From: Siphonodentalium dalli
Lineage: Eukaryota; Mollusca; Scaphopoda; Gadilida; Siphonodentaliidae
Reading direction: 5' to 3'
Assembly: GCA_032622095.1 (NCBI GenBank)
Contig: CP136065.1
Span: 24,067,141 to 24,131,140 of the forward strand
Length of the DNA stretch: 64,000 bases
The notes below the pieces were generated by a model. The model did not search any database, had not been told where the DNA came from, and was given only the letters and a program-made list of their open reading frames with translations. Of the stretch, positions 46,050 through 58,270 are shown piece by piece. The position numbers and the translations under genes are program-made. Each line of letters starts with the position of its first letter. Position 1 is the stretch's first letter.

Positions 46050-47880
46050 ATCAATATCTATATTTGCGAATGTCTGTCTGTCTGTCTGTGTTCTATAGAA
46101 ATTCACAGGGGACCACCTATATGGCACAAAAGGGGTCTAATATGGGTAACTTTTTACGAGAAAGATAATGGCGAGAGTTAGAATTTTCTAAAGTGACGCC
46201 GTTGTTGTCAGGGGCAGAAAAGGGGGAGGGGCAGATTTGTTTTTGTCGCCGATTGCCACCAAACTTATATATAATCATCCCCATAATACGAGGAATCTAA
46301 TGGTGTGGTTTAAATATGTCAAAAGTCGCGTCAGGGGTGCCCGGAAGGGGAGAGGGGCACACAACTTGATCAAAATAATTTTAGCGCCGAATTCCACCAA
46401 ATTGATGCACATTCTTCTGAGATCTTCTCCATGATACAAGGAATCTTATTGTGTGATTTAAAGACGCCAAATTGGTGTCGTTGGGATGAGAGATTTGGGG
46501 GGCGGTGGGTGGGTACTAAATCTGATAAGAATTGGTTTAGTCGCCGATTGCCACGAAACTTATACAAATTCATCTCATGGTATAAGGTGTCTAATGGCGT
46601 GGCTTAAAACTGTCAAAAGTGGCGTCATTCGAGTCAGGAGTGCACTGAAAGGGAGAGGGGCACCAAAATTGATACACAATATTTTTAGCGCCAATTTCCC
46701 CCAAATTTATACACATTCTTATCCATGATATGGGGAATCTAATCGTGTGATTTTAAAGACGTCATATTGGTGCTGCTTTGGTGAGAGATGGGTGGGGTGG
46801 GGTGGGCACTAAATTTGATAAACATTTGTTTAGTCACGGATTAGCACCAAACTTACAAATACTAATCTCCATAATATCAGGAGTCTAATTGTGTAGTTTA
46901 AAGATGTCAAAAGTGGGGCCATTCGAGTCAGGGGTGCCTAGAGGGTGAGAGGGACACAAACATTGATAAACAATATGTTTAGCGCCGATTTCCACCTGAT
47001 TGATACATATTCTTCTCCGTGATACGAATAATCTAACCGTGTGGTTTAAATGCGCCAAATTGGTGCCTTTTTGGGTGAGAGATATGCAATGGTGGCCCAA
47101 AATTTGATACGAATTTGTATACTCGCCAATTTTCATAAATTTTATATATATTCATCTCTATAATGAGTCTAAGTGTGTGGTTTAATGATGTCAAAAGTGG
47201 CGCCACTTGGGTCCGAAATAGGGACGGGAGGGTCACCAAAAGCTTCTAAAAATATGTTTAGTGCCAATTACCATCAAACTCATACACGTTCTTCTCAAAT
47301 GATACATGCAGTGAATCAACCAAGGCGGTATAACAGGGGTAACTTTTTACGAGTAAGATAATGGTGTGGGTTAAAATTTTCTAAAGTGACGTTGTTGGTG
47401 TCAGGGGAGGGGCTATTTTTAGCACAGATTTCGACCAAATTGATATATTATTCTTCTCCGTGATACGAGTTATATAAACGCGAAATTGGTGCCGTTTGGG
47501 TGAGAGATGGGGGGGGGGTAATAACTATGATAAGAATTTGTTTAGTTGCCGATTACCACCAAACTTATGTATAATCATCTCCAGTATAATACATGAGTCT
47601 AGTAGACGTCGTTTAAATATGACAAAAGTGGCGCGGTTCAAGTCATGCATGAGGGGAGTTGCACCAAAGTTGATACAAATATATTTAGCACTGATTCTAC
47701 CAAATTCATACACGTTCTTCTCTAATGATATGATGAATTAAATCACATTTGGGGTCGTTTGGGTCATGGATGGCGGGAGCTAGGAGATTCACTAGCATTT
47801 ATAAGATTGTTCAATTCGCCGATATCCAACAAAGTTATATATAATCATCTCCTAGGCCATCTCCATGTCGTTCTAAGGAG
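46050..47880 (+). repeat. Degenerate satellite of about 290 bp, about 6 copies, with half-unit structure
   Basis: GCCGATTGCCACCAAACTTA-like words recur near 46248, 46545, 46838, 47120, 47548 and 47815. AGCGCCGATTTCCACC...ATTGATACACATTCTTCT words recur between them, so two related half-units of about 145 bases alternate. Both halves share ...GTGATACGAGGAATCTAAT..TGTG..TTTAAA. A longer spacing between the fourth and fifth copies and a repeated GGGTAACTTTTTACGAG block (46145, 47337) suggest a higher-order rearrangement. The many short frames are repeat artefacts. Confidence 0.8.
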
Positions 47881-49686
47881 TTTTTGGCATTCCAATTTCA
47901 CAATCTCGACAAATGGTTACCGAATTAAGTCACATGAACAATTATATCTTCTCAACTGTCATATTTATATGGGGATGGAAATCAGGGCATTCCTATAATG
48001 ATCTAGCAACACATATACATAGAAGAAAGCATTAAAAGTATATTTATATCAATCTATTTAAGAGATACATACATGCATTCAAACTGAGGGACCTTGAATC
48101 GTCAGAGGATTGCATATTAGAATGGCTCATGTATATATTATAACACGATTGAGTCTGTCCCATTCAATATAGTTTCCACAAAAAACGTTACAATTGCCAA
48201 GAGATATGGAAATGTAGAGCAGGCCTATTCAAAAATAGTGGTCACAGTGTGCAGTCAAATATGGTTACTTCTAAGATAAAGGAAAACGCAGTCCGCAGCA
48301 CATGACTTTTCAGGATCCTCCAATGTTGACATCTGACAAGGGTATATCTGCCCGATACAGAGGGTTTCTTTAATTTTTTAGAACAGACTCATCGTCTAAT
48401 ATAAACAACTCAAAATCTCGCTGTGTCGGGCACATGTAGTTGCTATACTGCATAACATCAATTCTTTTAAACTGAAAATGATTAGCCAGTATATAGCACC
48501 AGAACAGAGGAGCATGCACCTGGACATATCTTAAAAACATCTGTATCTTCATGAAGATATGATAAACTAGATTGATTGATTGATTGATTGATACATCTCT
48601 ATGTAAAACACAATTGTCGTCTATTATTTTTTTCTCGAACTAATGTGTTTATGATGTTCATGGTTCATGCTATAACGTCTGAAGTATACGCAGTTGTAAA
48701 TAAATAAATACTTCTTTATTGGTGGGACGGATTAAACGCGATAAACAAAATGATAATCGCTCCGACCTGACAAGTTGAGCCACTACTTATATTCCATGTG
48801 TAAGAATCATGTTTTGTGATGTCATTTGGATATACAATTTATGAGAATACGTGTAACACTTTGTGAGCAAGAGTATTCTCTATTCCCACCAAATATCCAC
48901 AGAGGTTTTCACATCACTTTAAGCTGGGCAACGCCGGGTAACCCTGCTAGTATGTTATAAAAGAGTCAACGTTTTAAAGTCTGAACGAATCTGATTGGCT
49001 AATAAAGTGAGAATTCTAATTTTGAAAGTCAGAATTATTAGATTTAAAGTCAGAATTCTGAGTTATAATGCCCGAATTCTGAGTTTTTAGTCCGAATTCT
49101 GACTTATATATAAAGGCAGAATTCTAATTTATAAAGTCAGAATTCTGAGTTTATTTGTTTCTTTTCATGTCCCGTATAGATTTGCTTCCGTACGGTTACG
49201 TATTCACCCCAATACTCGTTCATGTTAGCTCACTGTCCGTTCATGTTACATAAAGCAAGGGACGTGTGGCGACAGGTGTAGGTGGGGGGCTGACATGTAA
49301 GGCAATCAAAACAAACTTTGGTATCGAAAAATACATATTTAATCTGAGCATTAAAAATGTGAAGATTCTTGCAAGATTCTGACCAGCAAATCATATACAT
49401 CCAACAGAACGCGGAACAAAACCCCGTATATTCAACGTACATGTGAACCATGTACCCGGTATATATACGTAACCATTTTTCGACTTAGAAATCGCTGTTT
49501 TCGTGTTGTCCGCATGGTATAACTTGAACAATATTAAACAGAATTGCTTGATCTTTGGTATGTGGTTCACAATTGAGCAGACGCAGGCCAAGTTCTAATG
49601 TGGTCACGGTCCGATGATTTTCGAGGGAGTTATGCCCCATCGACTTAGAAATCCCTTTTTTCGTGTTGTCCGCATAGTACCGTAAC
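47881..49686. other. Intergenic; short GAATTC-rich repeat, no gene
   Basis: At 48965-49155, GTCAGAATTCTGAGTT-like words recur about eight times at irregular spacing. At 48880-48960, a fragment ending CACATCACTTTAAG followed by GGGCAACGCCGGGTAACCCT looks like the end of another repeat. At 49485-49690, CGACTTAGAAATC and GTGTTGTCCGCAT occur twice near GAGTTATGCCCC, a word common in molluscan repeats. Confidence 0.45.
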
Positions 49687-50277
49687 TTAAAGGGGTACTG
49701 CACGCCATTTTCATTAAATTTCCGGTGACAACAACGATCTAATATCGATAATATATAGAAACATAAGTAATTTGAGTCGAAGATGTATTCTGTAAACGCT
49801 CATGTTAATAGGCTATCTTAAAATTTAATAATTTAAAAGTTAATAATTTGATATAAATTGAATTTATGACTGGAGCCATAAAATGGCGTCAATTAAATTA
49901 CGAATTTCCGTAATCAAACAAAGTAATTGAGGGATACTGGATTGTTAAACCCATCGCACACACGATCGCTTAAAATCTCATGATGATACGGGGAGAACAC
50001 TCAAGCCACTCACCGACTAGCGACGATACAATAACTTAAATGATTATATGGGACTAGTATGCATATAATATAACTTTTATTTGATATATTTGGTTGAAAA
50101 CTGTACAAAAATTACACGACAACGACAATTTGTATTTTTGCATTCCGGTAAATTTGTCATCCGTAACACTACTTCGTACTCAACAGACTTTCAAATAATG
50201 AAAAAATTGTTACCTTATTCTCCGACTCGGAGACTATAGAAACCAACAACAACATTTGGCGTACAGTACCCCTTTAA
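49687..50277 (-). mobile_element. TTAA-flanked element, family P4, reverse copy
   Basis: The ends are TTAAAGGGGTACTGCACGCC and GGCGTACAGTACCCCTTTAA. It is the reverse complement of 44659-45236 with moderate divergence and small indels. Having two complete copies of similar length (578 and 591 bases including the TTAA) defines the full-length unit. Confidence 0.87.
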
Positions 50278-50518
50278 ACAATATTCTTGATATTTTGTGT
50301 GTGGCTCACCTTTGAGAACATGCAGGTCATCGTTAAGTTTGAGTCAAATTTTGCCAGAATTTTAATTCTTTGTTATAAAAAAAATCCAAAGTCTAAAAAA
50401 GCCACCTCGATCGGGGGACGTGGGGTCTGCGACTTTTCATGTCAAATAGCAAGCCCAGTTTCACGAAGAGGATTTCCATGTTTCTCGGTGTATAGTCAAC
50501 CGAAACTAGCCGGTTTCT

Positions 50519-50834
50519 TCAGTTTTCAATGACCACAGACAGAACGTCGAAAATCTAATGATATTGAACATTTGTATATGTATATCGATTTGTAATATAC
50601 GTTTGAATACGTTTCCAGTGAATTTCATGTCCACACTGTGCTCCTCTTGATAATTTGTGTTTTTGTTCTGCGTAATTCTCCTCAGTTTTCAATGACCACA
50701 GACAGAACGTCGAAAATCTAATGATATTGAACATGCATATCGATTTGTAATATACGTTTGAATACGTTTCCAGTGAATTTCATGTCCACACTGTGCGCCT
50801 GTTTATAATTTGTGTTTTTGTTCTGTGTAATTCT
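50519..50834 (+). repeat. Direct duplication, two units of about 160 bp
   Basis: TCAGTTTTCAATGACCACAG starts each unit (50519 and 50682). Both continue through GTCGAAAATCTAATGATATT and ACGTTTCCAGTGAATTTCAT to TTTTGTTCTG.GTAATTCT. The second unit lacks about 10 bases (TTGTATATGT). Few substitutions suggest a recent duplication. Confidence 0.85.
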
Positions 50835-51800
50835 TGAAACCCATCTACACATGGCGTAAGAATAAACAATTAAGGGGGAATTTTTTAAAGAATTTTTTAA
50901 CATTTGGAAATGTCATGCCTGACACAACATTGGTAAAAAAATTCACACCAAATTTAGTATGAAAGAGGAATTTGTTGTTTTTAGACCAATAATCTCATCC
51001 CCCCCCCCTATTTTGGACAGAATAATTGACTAAATGGCCAATAGTTGGACAAATCCAACCCAAGTGATGAAAAGGGAATTTCGTAAACTTGGGAGTTTGG
51101 TCTGCTTCAAAGGGGTGCAGTTGGAAGTGTCAGGGTGGATATTCCCCAACGTAGTCCATATAACCATGTTCTTGATGTAAGTTCACCTACCCGTTCCTTC
51201 GCACTACCAGATTATGTTAGTTCATGCCTGCTCGTTCCTGTTTAAACGTTATCACAAATTTCCAGGGACGTGGCTAAATGGTCATCTGTTGAGGGCGTGT
51301 CCACCTTTAAATTACCAACTGCGCCCCATCCCTTGAAATAGAACACAATCCCAGGTTCGCGAAATTCAATTTGCACCCCACCCTTTGTATGGTATGGAAT
51401 GTTCCAATTTGTGTTGGGTAATTATACCAACTGATGGCCATTTCAGACCAAATTTCGACCAGAAATAACACAAATAAGCTAATGTACTCCCCACTAAATA
51501 CTGGTTGGAAAATTAACAAAATTGAGAACAACTTCAACCTATAAATATTATGTCGTGTAAAATTGCCAACTATTTTTGTGTCAGAAATTTTCAAACTCTT
51601 GAACAATTTGACCACCCCCTGTTGCCACGTCCCTGTCTATATACCTCAGCATGTGCTAATTGATCTACACTCAACCTAAGTTGATTACAGACCCACATAC
51701 TAGTTATGACTCAAGAGTGTATCATGTCTGCAGACTGGTCTGCACTCAAATAATATTCCAGGGGAGTGACTCTATCATATATATACTGGTTTCGGGAGCA
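50835..51800. other. Intergenic, no gene recognised
   Basis: There is a poly-C run near 51000. CCACGTCCCT near 51620 and AGGGACGTGGC near 51265 form a weak inverted pair. No coding homology was found. Confidence 0.3.
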
Positions 51801-52370
51801 CAATCGCGTATAGAGTGATTTTTCTCGACAAGGCGAAATTGTTCATTTTACAGAAAGGGTGTTGTGTTGTAGCAGAACGGTCACTGCGAACACATCGGTA
51901 CATAATCATTTTGGATATATGGAGTGAATTTGTTTCCAAACTATCCAGGAGGAGTATTTCCAAAAAAAAAAAATCCAGATATATAAGGGTCATGCAGGTG
52001 TGTGGTACTCATACAAGTTATGTTTCCGCAGAATGGGTGTAATATCTCCCAGAAATCCAAAAGGAAGGCGATTATACAGTAAGTACCCTTGAAGATTGAA
52101 CAGAAAATTTCGACCAGCTTCTCGATGAGTGCATGGTAAATTTATCATGGTACCCCGCATGAAAAAGAGTTTCCTTTTCACATTCGCATTAGAGTTATTT
52201 TTCTTGACCAGGCGAAATTGTTCATTTTTTGAAAGGTTTTTTTTGTTATAACAGAACAGTTACTGCGAACAAATCGGTAAAGAGCACACGATAATATGGT
52301 TATATGGAGTGAATTTGTTTCCAAACCTATCCAAACAAAAAATCCAAATATCTAATGGTCGGGTGGGTGG
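51800..52370 (+). repeat. Diverged direct repeat, two units of about 190 bp
   Basis: Shared words in order are AGGCGAAATTGTTCATTTT, GCAGAACGGTCACTGCGAAC / ACAGAACAGTTACTGCGAAC, ATATGGAGTGAATTTGTTTC and AAATCCAGATAT / AAATCCAAATAT. The units start near 51805 and 52187. Confidence 0.75.
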
Positions 52371-53165
52371 TTCGAAGTCGGAAAAAAGAACTGTGATGTA
52401 AATTATCGAGAAATGTTGAACCTTATTTGTAGATATTTGGCACGATATGCTAGCCATTATAACATTTCTGATTTACGATGGGCAATTCGTTCTCTTAGTC
52501 ATTTTAACCAACGGTCTACAGCTGCTCAAATAGTGTGTGGCGCCCATAACAAGGATGACAAATTCGACAATCCCTTTAGTATTATATATCACATCTACCA
52601 GCCTACTATCGCAACCAACACAGTTAAATTACACGACCTCTTCGATGCAAATAACAGAAAGATCATAATAAATCTATCAATATATCTATAAAAAAAAAAG
52701 GCCCAAACACTAATGATCCTTTCCTGAGGCTCAATGAAAAAAAAATATGCCCACCCTCATACAACATATGTACAGGGAATCGCCCCACATACATTATATA
52801 TATACCCCCATTAATTATAAGATAACATTATCACCCACAAAGTTATATGAAAGTCCACATACACATGTACGGGTACACCCCTGGATAATATTCATATTTA
52901 TATTGATAAATACTTTCTTCTGTGTATTCCCCATATTTGATAAGTATTTTATATGTATTTATATTATTCTTTAATTGTAAATGAGGACAATAGTACTCAT
53001 AAATGTCAAATTAGACGATGAGTTTAAAGTAATAAATTGAATTGAATTGTCGAGGCATTTCTCCAAGGACACTGTCAATTACTCATTAATTACAATTACC
53101 CTTTGATTTCCGCCTCTCTGGTCGACAAGGCCGGCTATATGACTGAAGCGCTGTTTTTTTTTCTC
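52371..53165. other. Intergenic; one unexplained open frame
   Basis: A plus frame at 52413-52691 (92 codons, containing VCGAHNKDDKFDNPFSIIYH) has protein-like composition but no family I recognise, and no clear splice or start context. It may be a chance frame or a transposon remnant. Confidence 0.3.
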
Positions 53166-53167
53166 GA

Positions 53168-53297
53168 GAGGCTGTGAGTAGGGGGATCGGACTGACTGGA
53201 GTATAGGGGGGTCGGACTGACTGGAGTAGGGTCGGACTGACTGGAGTAGGGGGGGTCGGACTGACTGGACTAGGGGGGTCGGACTGACTGGAGTAGG
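53168..53297 (+). repeat. Minisatellite of about 20-25 bp, 5-6 copies
   Basis: The core GTCGGACTGACTGGAGTA is separated by G runs of variable length. Unit length varies because of the G run. Confidence 0.85.
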
Positions 53298-53753
53298 AAA
53301 ATATGCAAATGTTGGTCTAAACATGCACAACAAATTCCCCACTAATGAATTGTTGGAAAATCGAACTACGAGAATATTTTTAACCTATTGTTGGTGTAAA
53401 ATTTCAAACTAATGTTGGCTCAGGTATGCAATTAAGTCGTCACCGTCCAAAATTCGTCAGTCTGATTATAGCGTCAAGGCCTCAAAAAGTGCACGTGACA
53501 CGAGAGAAAAACGGAAAAATATATCCTGCAGCGTTCCAGTGAAGATTTCAACCGAATCCAATCAATATACTTTATTAGTGAGTTACATAATTAAGCGTTT
53601 CTGATTGTTATATGAATGACCCCCGGGCCCCTCGTCGACAACAGTTTACTGGCGATGCACTTTTCTAAAGTGTCTGGTTTAACGCCTGCATGAATTTGTC
53701 AAGTTATCTCATTTATTTGCGTTTACGAGTTTTTGACACCGCCGATGTCGCAC

Positions 53754-53845
53754 GGAACCTATATAGGGCCGTGGTCGGAACCTATATAGGGCCGTGGTCG
53801 GAACCTATATAGGGCCGTGGTCGGAACCTATATAGGGCCGTGGTC
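53754..53845 (+). repeat. 23-bp minisatellite, 4 exact copies
   Basis: The unit is GGAACCTATATAGGGCCGTG followed by GTC, four times without change. The unit contains the palindrome CCTATATAGG. Confidence 0.9.
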
Positions 53846-53978
53846 GGATGGTCTTTATGTGGGTGGTGTTTACCTAAACCAAAACACCCCCACCGCCACC
53901 ACCGGTCACTTTCCCTCTTCAACTGTGAATTGGGGGATTTAATTTGCACACAACAGTTATGGGTTCGAATTGGCCAAC

Positions 53979-54193
53979 TTAACCCTTTCGGTGCCAAGTC
54001 CGATTTTTGTATCAACCCATATTTCCTTGATCATTTTTCAAATTTATTGATTATAATAATGTGATATATTGACAGTGTATCACATTAGAGCTCTTTCCAT
54101 CAATGTATCACATTATTATAATCAATAAATTTGAAAAATGATCAAGGAAATATGGGTTGATACAAAAATCGGACTTGGCACTGAAAGGGTTAA
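53979..54193. mobile_element. Palindromic TTAA MITE, family P2
   Basis: It runs from TTAACCCTTTCGGTGCCAAG to CTTGGCACTGAAAGGGTTAA. The arms of about 90 bases match with essentially one early mismatch (CGG versus CAG) around a loop containing ATTAGAGCTCTTTCC. TTAA plus CCCTTT again points to piggyBac-type ends (established pattern, inference here). Near-perfect arms imply a young insertion or template-driven repair of one arm from the other. Confidence 0.88.
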
Positions 54194-54394
54194 ACACTGG
54201 TATACCTCAAACTTTTCATCAGTCTCTTTAATAAGCCGACGAAAATTTACAATATTTAAGTCTATGGATATCTCATTCATAATCAGTTACTGGATTGATG
54301 GGATTCGATCCCTGTATGAACTTAATGCTTTATTAACTCATTCATGAATTAACATGAAATTAGAGATGAGTGTGAACATATATACAATATTTAC

Positions 54395-54870
54395 AACATA
54401 GTCATCGTCATCATCTCGTCATCACTATAATCGTCATCTGTATTATGCTAATCTTCATCACCCTCAGCATCATCATCATCATAATCCACATCATCGTCAT
54501 AATCATCATCATCGTAATCATAATCATCATCTTCGTTGTCATCACCACCGTCATCATTAGAAGGCTTATCGTCCGCATCATCAGTATAATAATTGTCGCC
54601 GCTATCATCATCATCCTCAACTATCGTCATCAATGTCATCGTCGTCATCAGAACCCGCCATCTGTATGTGTTTGTGTCACCGTCATCGGCATCATCGTCA
54701 TTATCATCTCCATCATCTTCATCATCATCATCACCACTAGCATGCAGTCATCAACATCGTCGTCATAGCTACCATTATCGTCCTCAACTATCGTCGTCAA
54801 TATCATCGTCATCAGTACCTCGATCGAACCTGCAGTCATCGCCATCATCATCATCATCATTATCATAACA
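54395..54870 (+). repeat. Trinucleotide (ATC/CAT) tract
   Basis: This is a long interrupted run of CATCATCATC, CGTCATCA and related words. Low-complexity frames on both strands (Ile, Ser, Asp or Met runs) are artefacts. Confidence 0.85.
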
Positions 54871-57121
54871 GATCACTTCACAGATCATGCAGCTAGAGGC
54901 CAATGACATGTTGACAAGTTTCCCATGCATTGTCAAACTCAACTATATATCGTTGGGAAAACAGAATACATGCGATTTATCCATAACTTATTTTAATCAT
55001 CAACGATATTCGTGACTGATTATTCTTTCGCATCTTATTGTATTTATAACTATTTCTATTCTCACAAACATTTACCACGCTGGTCATCCTATAATACCCG
55101 CTGCGGGCAAATATTGAATAAACCCCGTTGCCGGCACGAGTGAAGAGTACAGGTGGGTTTGTTTTAATGGAAATTTTGTTATTAATTGTGTGCATATAGT
55201 GAACCCCGCATCAACCAAATGTTAACAGCTAGACGAATAAACCTCCATAAAGTATCGAAATTCTCGATGAAGTGTGAGAATAAGCTTCCATGTTCTTGCA
55301 GTGTTGTGTGTTTTTCAGCTCCAAGATGAGTGCGTGGTGATAAATTTGGACAACGTTGCCAACGTTCCATTGATACAGATAATTTAGGAAACTAAATCTA
55401 TATTCACATTGAAAATTTGCTGCATTTAAGTAGGACAATATTGACAATTGCATGAGACACTCCACGGTGTTGGAGTAAACCCCATTGCGGGCATGATTTT
55501 TGCCCGCTTCGGAGTTTACTCCTAGCTGCATGCCCGCATTACGTTTTACTTTATCGATGTATACGGTATGTTTGGAAAGATGTCTTTATGCGAGTCACTG
55601 AATAGGAATTTGGGTTTTTTTTTGGTACCAAAACACTTCAAGGATAGAGTGTCCCATATATAAACTGCTCAACGTTTTCAAAACAATTCTCGAGAAATGT
55701 CTGCAGTGAAAGTGTTGCTGCATGAAACTTAAATTTACCCAGACTATTCCGAATGCGCTCTACTAAGATTGTGTTTTTCTCGAGAACTGATATCAGAATA
55801 TTTTCTCTGAACACCTGTCACAGCATAAATAGGTATTGCCTATCATATACGTCTTCATTTTGTTAGTATAACTTCTTAATTGACTATTTTTTAACTAATT
55901 AGACAAGCCCTGCATGGTGTGGAAAAGGCTAACTGTTGTGGCCTGCAGTTTACTGACGCCCGCAGCGGGGGATTACTGCTCGACCAGCGTGTTTACTACG
56001 CCAGTAATGCACTCCTTATTTGGAAATGGTTTATTACGTCATGTTGGGAATGCCGCGTGAAATGTAGTGTATAATAATGTAAATATAATGTACATAAATA
56101 CAATGTATCTCCGACCGCAAAACTCTTGACTCTTATTGTTTATTAGAACATGGGATGATTCTATTAGCAATATCCAAAAGAGTAGGTCGCAAAGTCAAAA
56201 TAAATGTTAACCAGAGCATCGATCGGGCGTGACAAAATACGCCCATGGTAATTTATTTCCAACAATGAGCCATAGCTTTGGTGAAAATAGGCGGGTGCAA
56301 CACAAATTAGAACTTGACCTGTATTTTAGGCTTGTAAACTCACATACCAAATTTCATTCCATTCAGTTCAGACTTACTAAAGTTAGCATGCAGAAACAAA
56401 AATTGAGTGCAAAGTCCCACAAACAATAAAGGGACATAACTCTGGCGAAAATTGACGGGCGAGTGGAGGCTTAACAATGCAATGAACCCAGCTGATGAAC
56501 CTGAGTTTTTTTTTGGTGACAGATTTCCTCCAAGTTAACAGGAATTATCAAGCCATAGGGGGTTTTTGGTTGTATGATATTTAACATGGTTATATTCTTG
56601 AATCTTGTTTGAAGAATATAACATTCCCAAGTTTGGAGTAACTTATGCACAACAGATTTGGTATAAAATTTATACAAAACTGTCTCTACCATATGAAAGA
56701 GAAATGGATAGAGGAAAAAGCTTGAAGTGGCTGTGAGTGACATTTTTGCTGTATCATTGCATTAGCCCTTTCTTTACTACATGTACATGTAAAACTCATT
56801 GATGAGTAGTTCCCTTAGGCCAAACAAAATTAATGATTTGGTTCTGGTTACATGCCCAAAAAAATTAGGGTCAGTTGGCAGGGATTTTTTTATTATTTTA
56901 TGGTCGAAAGATTATTGGGGTCGCAATAGTCAGAATAGGGTCAGTCGGTTAACCGAAACCAAACCATTAATTTGTCTTGCCCTTAGGAAATGCTCAGATA
57001 ATACACTGTATGTTCAACAACATCCATAGGACATAATCCTACTGCACTTGTAGTATATGTTGTCTGCTTATATTTTCTGAATATGCCTCCAGATGAATAT
57101 TAGACCATTCCAATGTATACT
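54871..57121. other. Intergenic, no gene recognised
   Basis: Near 55465-55520, GGAGTAAACCCCATTGCGGG pairs with CCCGCTTCGGAGTTTACTCC in a short hairpin. Related GTTTACT and CCCGC words occur at 55125 and 55950, so a repeat family with CCCGC/GTTTAC ends may be present. At 56400-56450, AAAGGGACATAACTCTGG resembles a word typical of molluscan repeats. Confidence 0.4.
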
Positions 57122-57542
57122 TTAAAGATGTATAATCCGATTAAGCCGCCCTCAGTTACTATTTATTTGGATTCGGGGGTAAAAAATATTTGATATAAGC
57201 ACAGAGTTATTAGATATCGATTTTTAAAAATCTATTATTTTTCACCATCGAGACTTTTTAGTGGCCCAGTAAAAAGTCAACGAGCCTACGGTCTCAGAAC
57301 AAATTGCGGATGTAGATGGATAACTCTAAAGTCATGAGGCTTTGTGTTGATAATAAGGACAAATTTCATCAAACAACATTTTGATAAACAACACGTTTCG
57401 GGCAATTTTATACTACAATTGACAGTGGTTAGCATTATTTTTGGGCAATTAATCGATTCTGATAACTGAAGCGTATTTCTAAAAAAATTGTGTTGGAATC
57501 TGATTATATGGGGACAATAAAAATTGGATTGAGTACCTTTAA
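57122..57542 (+). mobile_element. TTAA-flanked element, family P3, complete
   Basis: It runs from TTAAAGATGTATAATCCGAT to TTGGATTGAGTACCTTTAA. It matches 15619-15984 internally, and the palindrome at 16826-17302 at its ends. It has no coding frame. With the shorter copy at 15619, it defines the non-palindromic form of the family. Confidence 0.8.
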
Positions 57543-57631
57543 TAACTGAATGGGAGAATCCATTCAGTAACTAACGAGTTAATTGAGTGGTGACTGGAGA
57601 AATTCTCGTAAACTGCAGACCAGGTATGCAT

Positions 57632-58081
57632 CAAGTCTGAGTTTAGTGCACCTGTCATTTGCAGAATGAGGTCCCCAGAGGGTGAATTTAGCATAGTGGG
57701 CTAGCATCACTAAATTCACCACCCTCTGGGGGCCTAATTCTGCTGACATGGAGGCCCCAATTTTCTCTCAAAAGTTTCTGTATTATCAAATTTCTATAGA
57801 AACTTCCTCACAAAGATTCTATTTCTGTTTTAGTTTCTCAATATCCCCAAATTGGCAGATGACACATTGCATAATCGAGGTTCCCAATGGGTGTACATCA
57901 CATATTCACCATTTGGGAACTTCATCTAAGTCTATGTCTTCCATAGCAGATGAGGCCATGCAGAATGAGGTCCCCAGAGGGTAAATTTTGTGATGCTAGC
58001 CCACTTTGCAGGATAGCATCACTAAATTCACCATCTGGGGACCTCATTCTGCACATGACAGGCACACTAAACTCAGGCTTG
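57632..58081. mobile_element. MITE family H, copy 2
   Basis: Terminal repeats start CAAGTCTGAGTTTAGTGCAC and end ACTAAACTCAGGCTTG. The interior has two inverted GAGGTCCCCAGAGGGTGAA modules and a middle block shared with 61454-61925 (TTATCAAATTTCTATAGAAA, TTGGCAGATGACACATTGCA, CATTTGGGAACTTCA). It is flanked by a direct repeat of about 55 bases (57576-57631 and 58081-58135) rather than an obvious 8-bp duplication. Confidence 0.78.
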
Positions 58082-58143
58082 AGTTAATTGAGCGGTGACT
58101 GGAGAAATTCTCTTAACTGCAGATAAGGTATGCATATACATTG

Positions 58144-58270
58144 CAGTAATGCCAAAGTAATTGACGTGAGCTTTCCGATGAATGGCAACAAGCCATATTT
58201 CCGACTAAATCCTGAAAAATTACCCATAATTCTGCTGTGGTTAAGTGGCCAATTACTTTGGGCATTACTG
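58144..58270. mobile_element. Family M MITE, deleted copy
   Basis: The ends are CAGTAATGCCAAAGTAATTG and CCAATTACTTTGGGCATTACTG. Compared with 58744-58956, it lacks the inner half of the left arm. It shares GCTTTC.GATGAATGGCAAC and CTGAAAAATTACCCATAATT. Confidence 0.75.

Noticed and set aside
48370-48552. Minus-strand frame containing QYSNYMCPTQRDFELFILDD
   Set aside because: Protein-like composition, but no domain recognised and no phase-compatible neighbours found. Too short to call.
52413-52691. Plus-strand 92-codon frame that looks somewhat protein-like
   Set aside because: No recognisable family, start context or splice partners, and it sits among diverged repeats.
54411-54868. Met/Ile/Ser/Asp-rich open frames
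   Set aside because: They are translations of an ATC/CAT trinucleotide tract.
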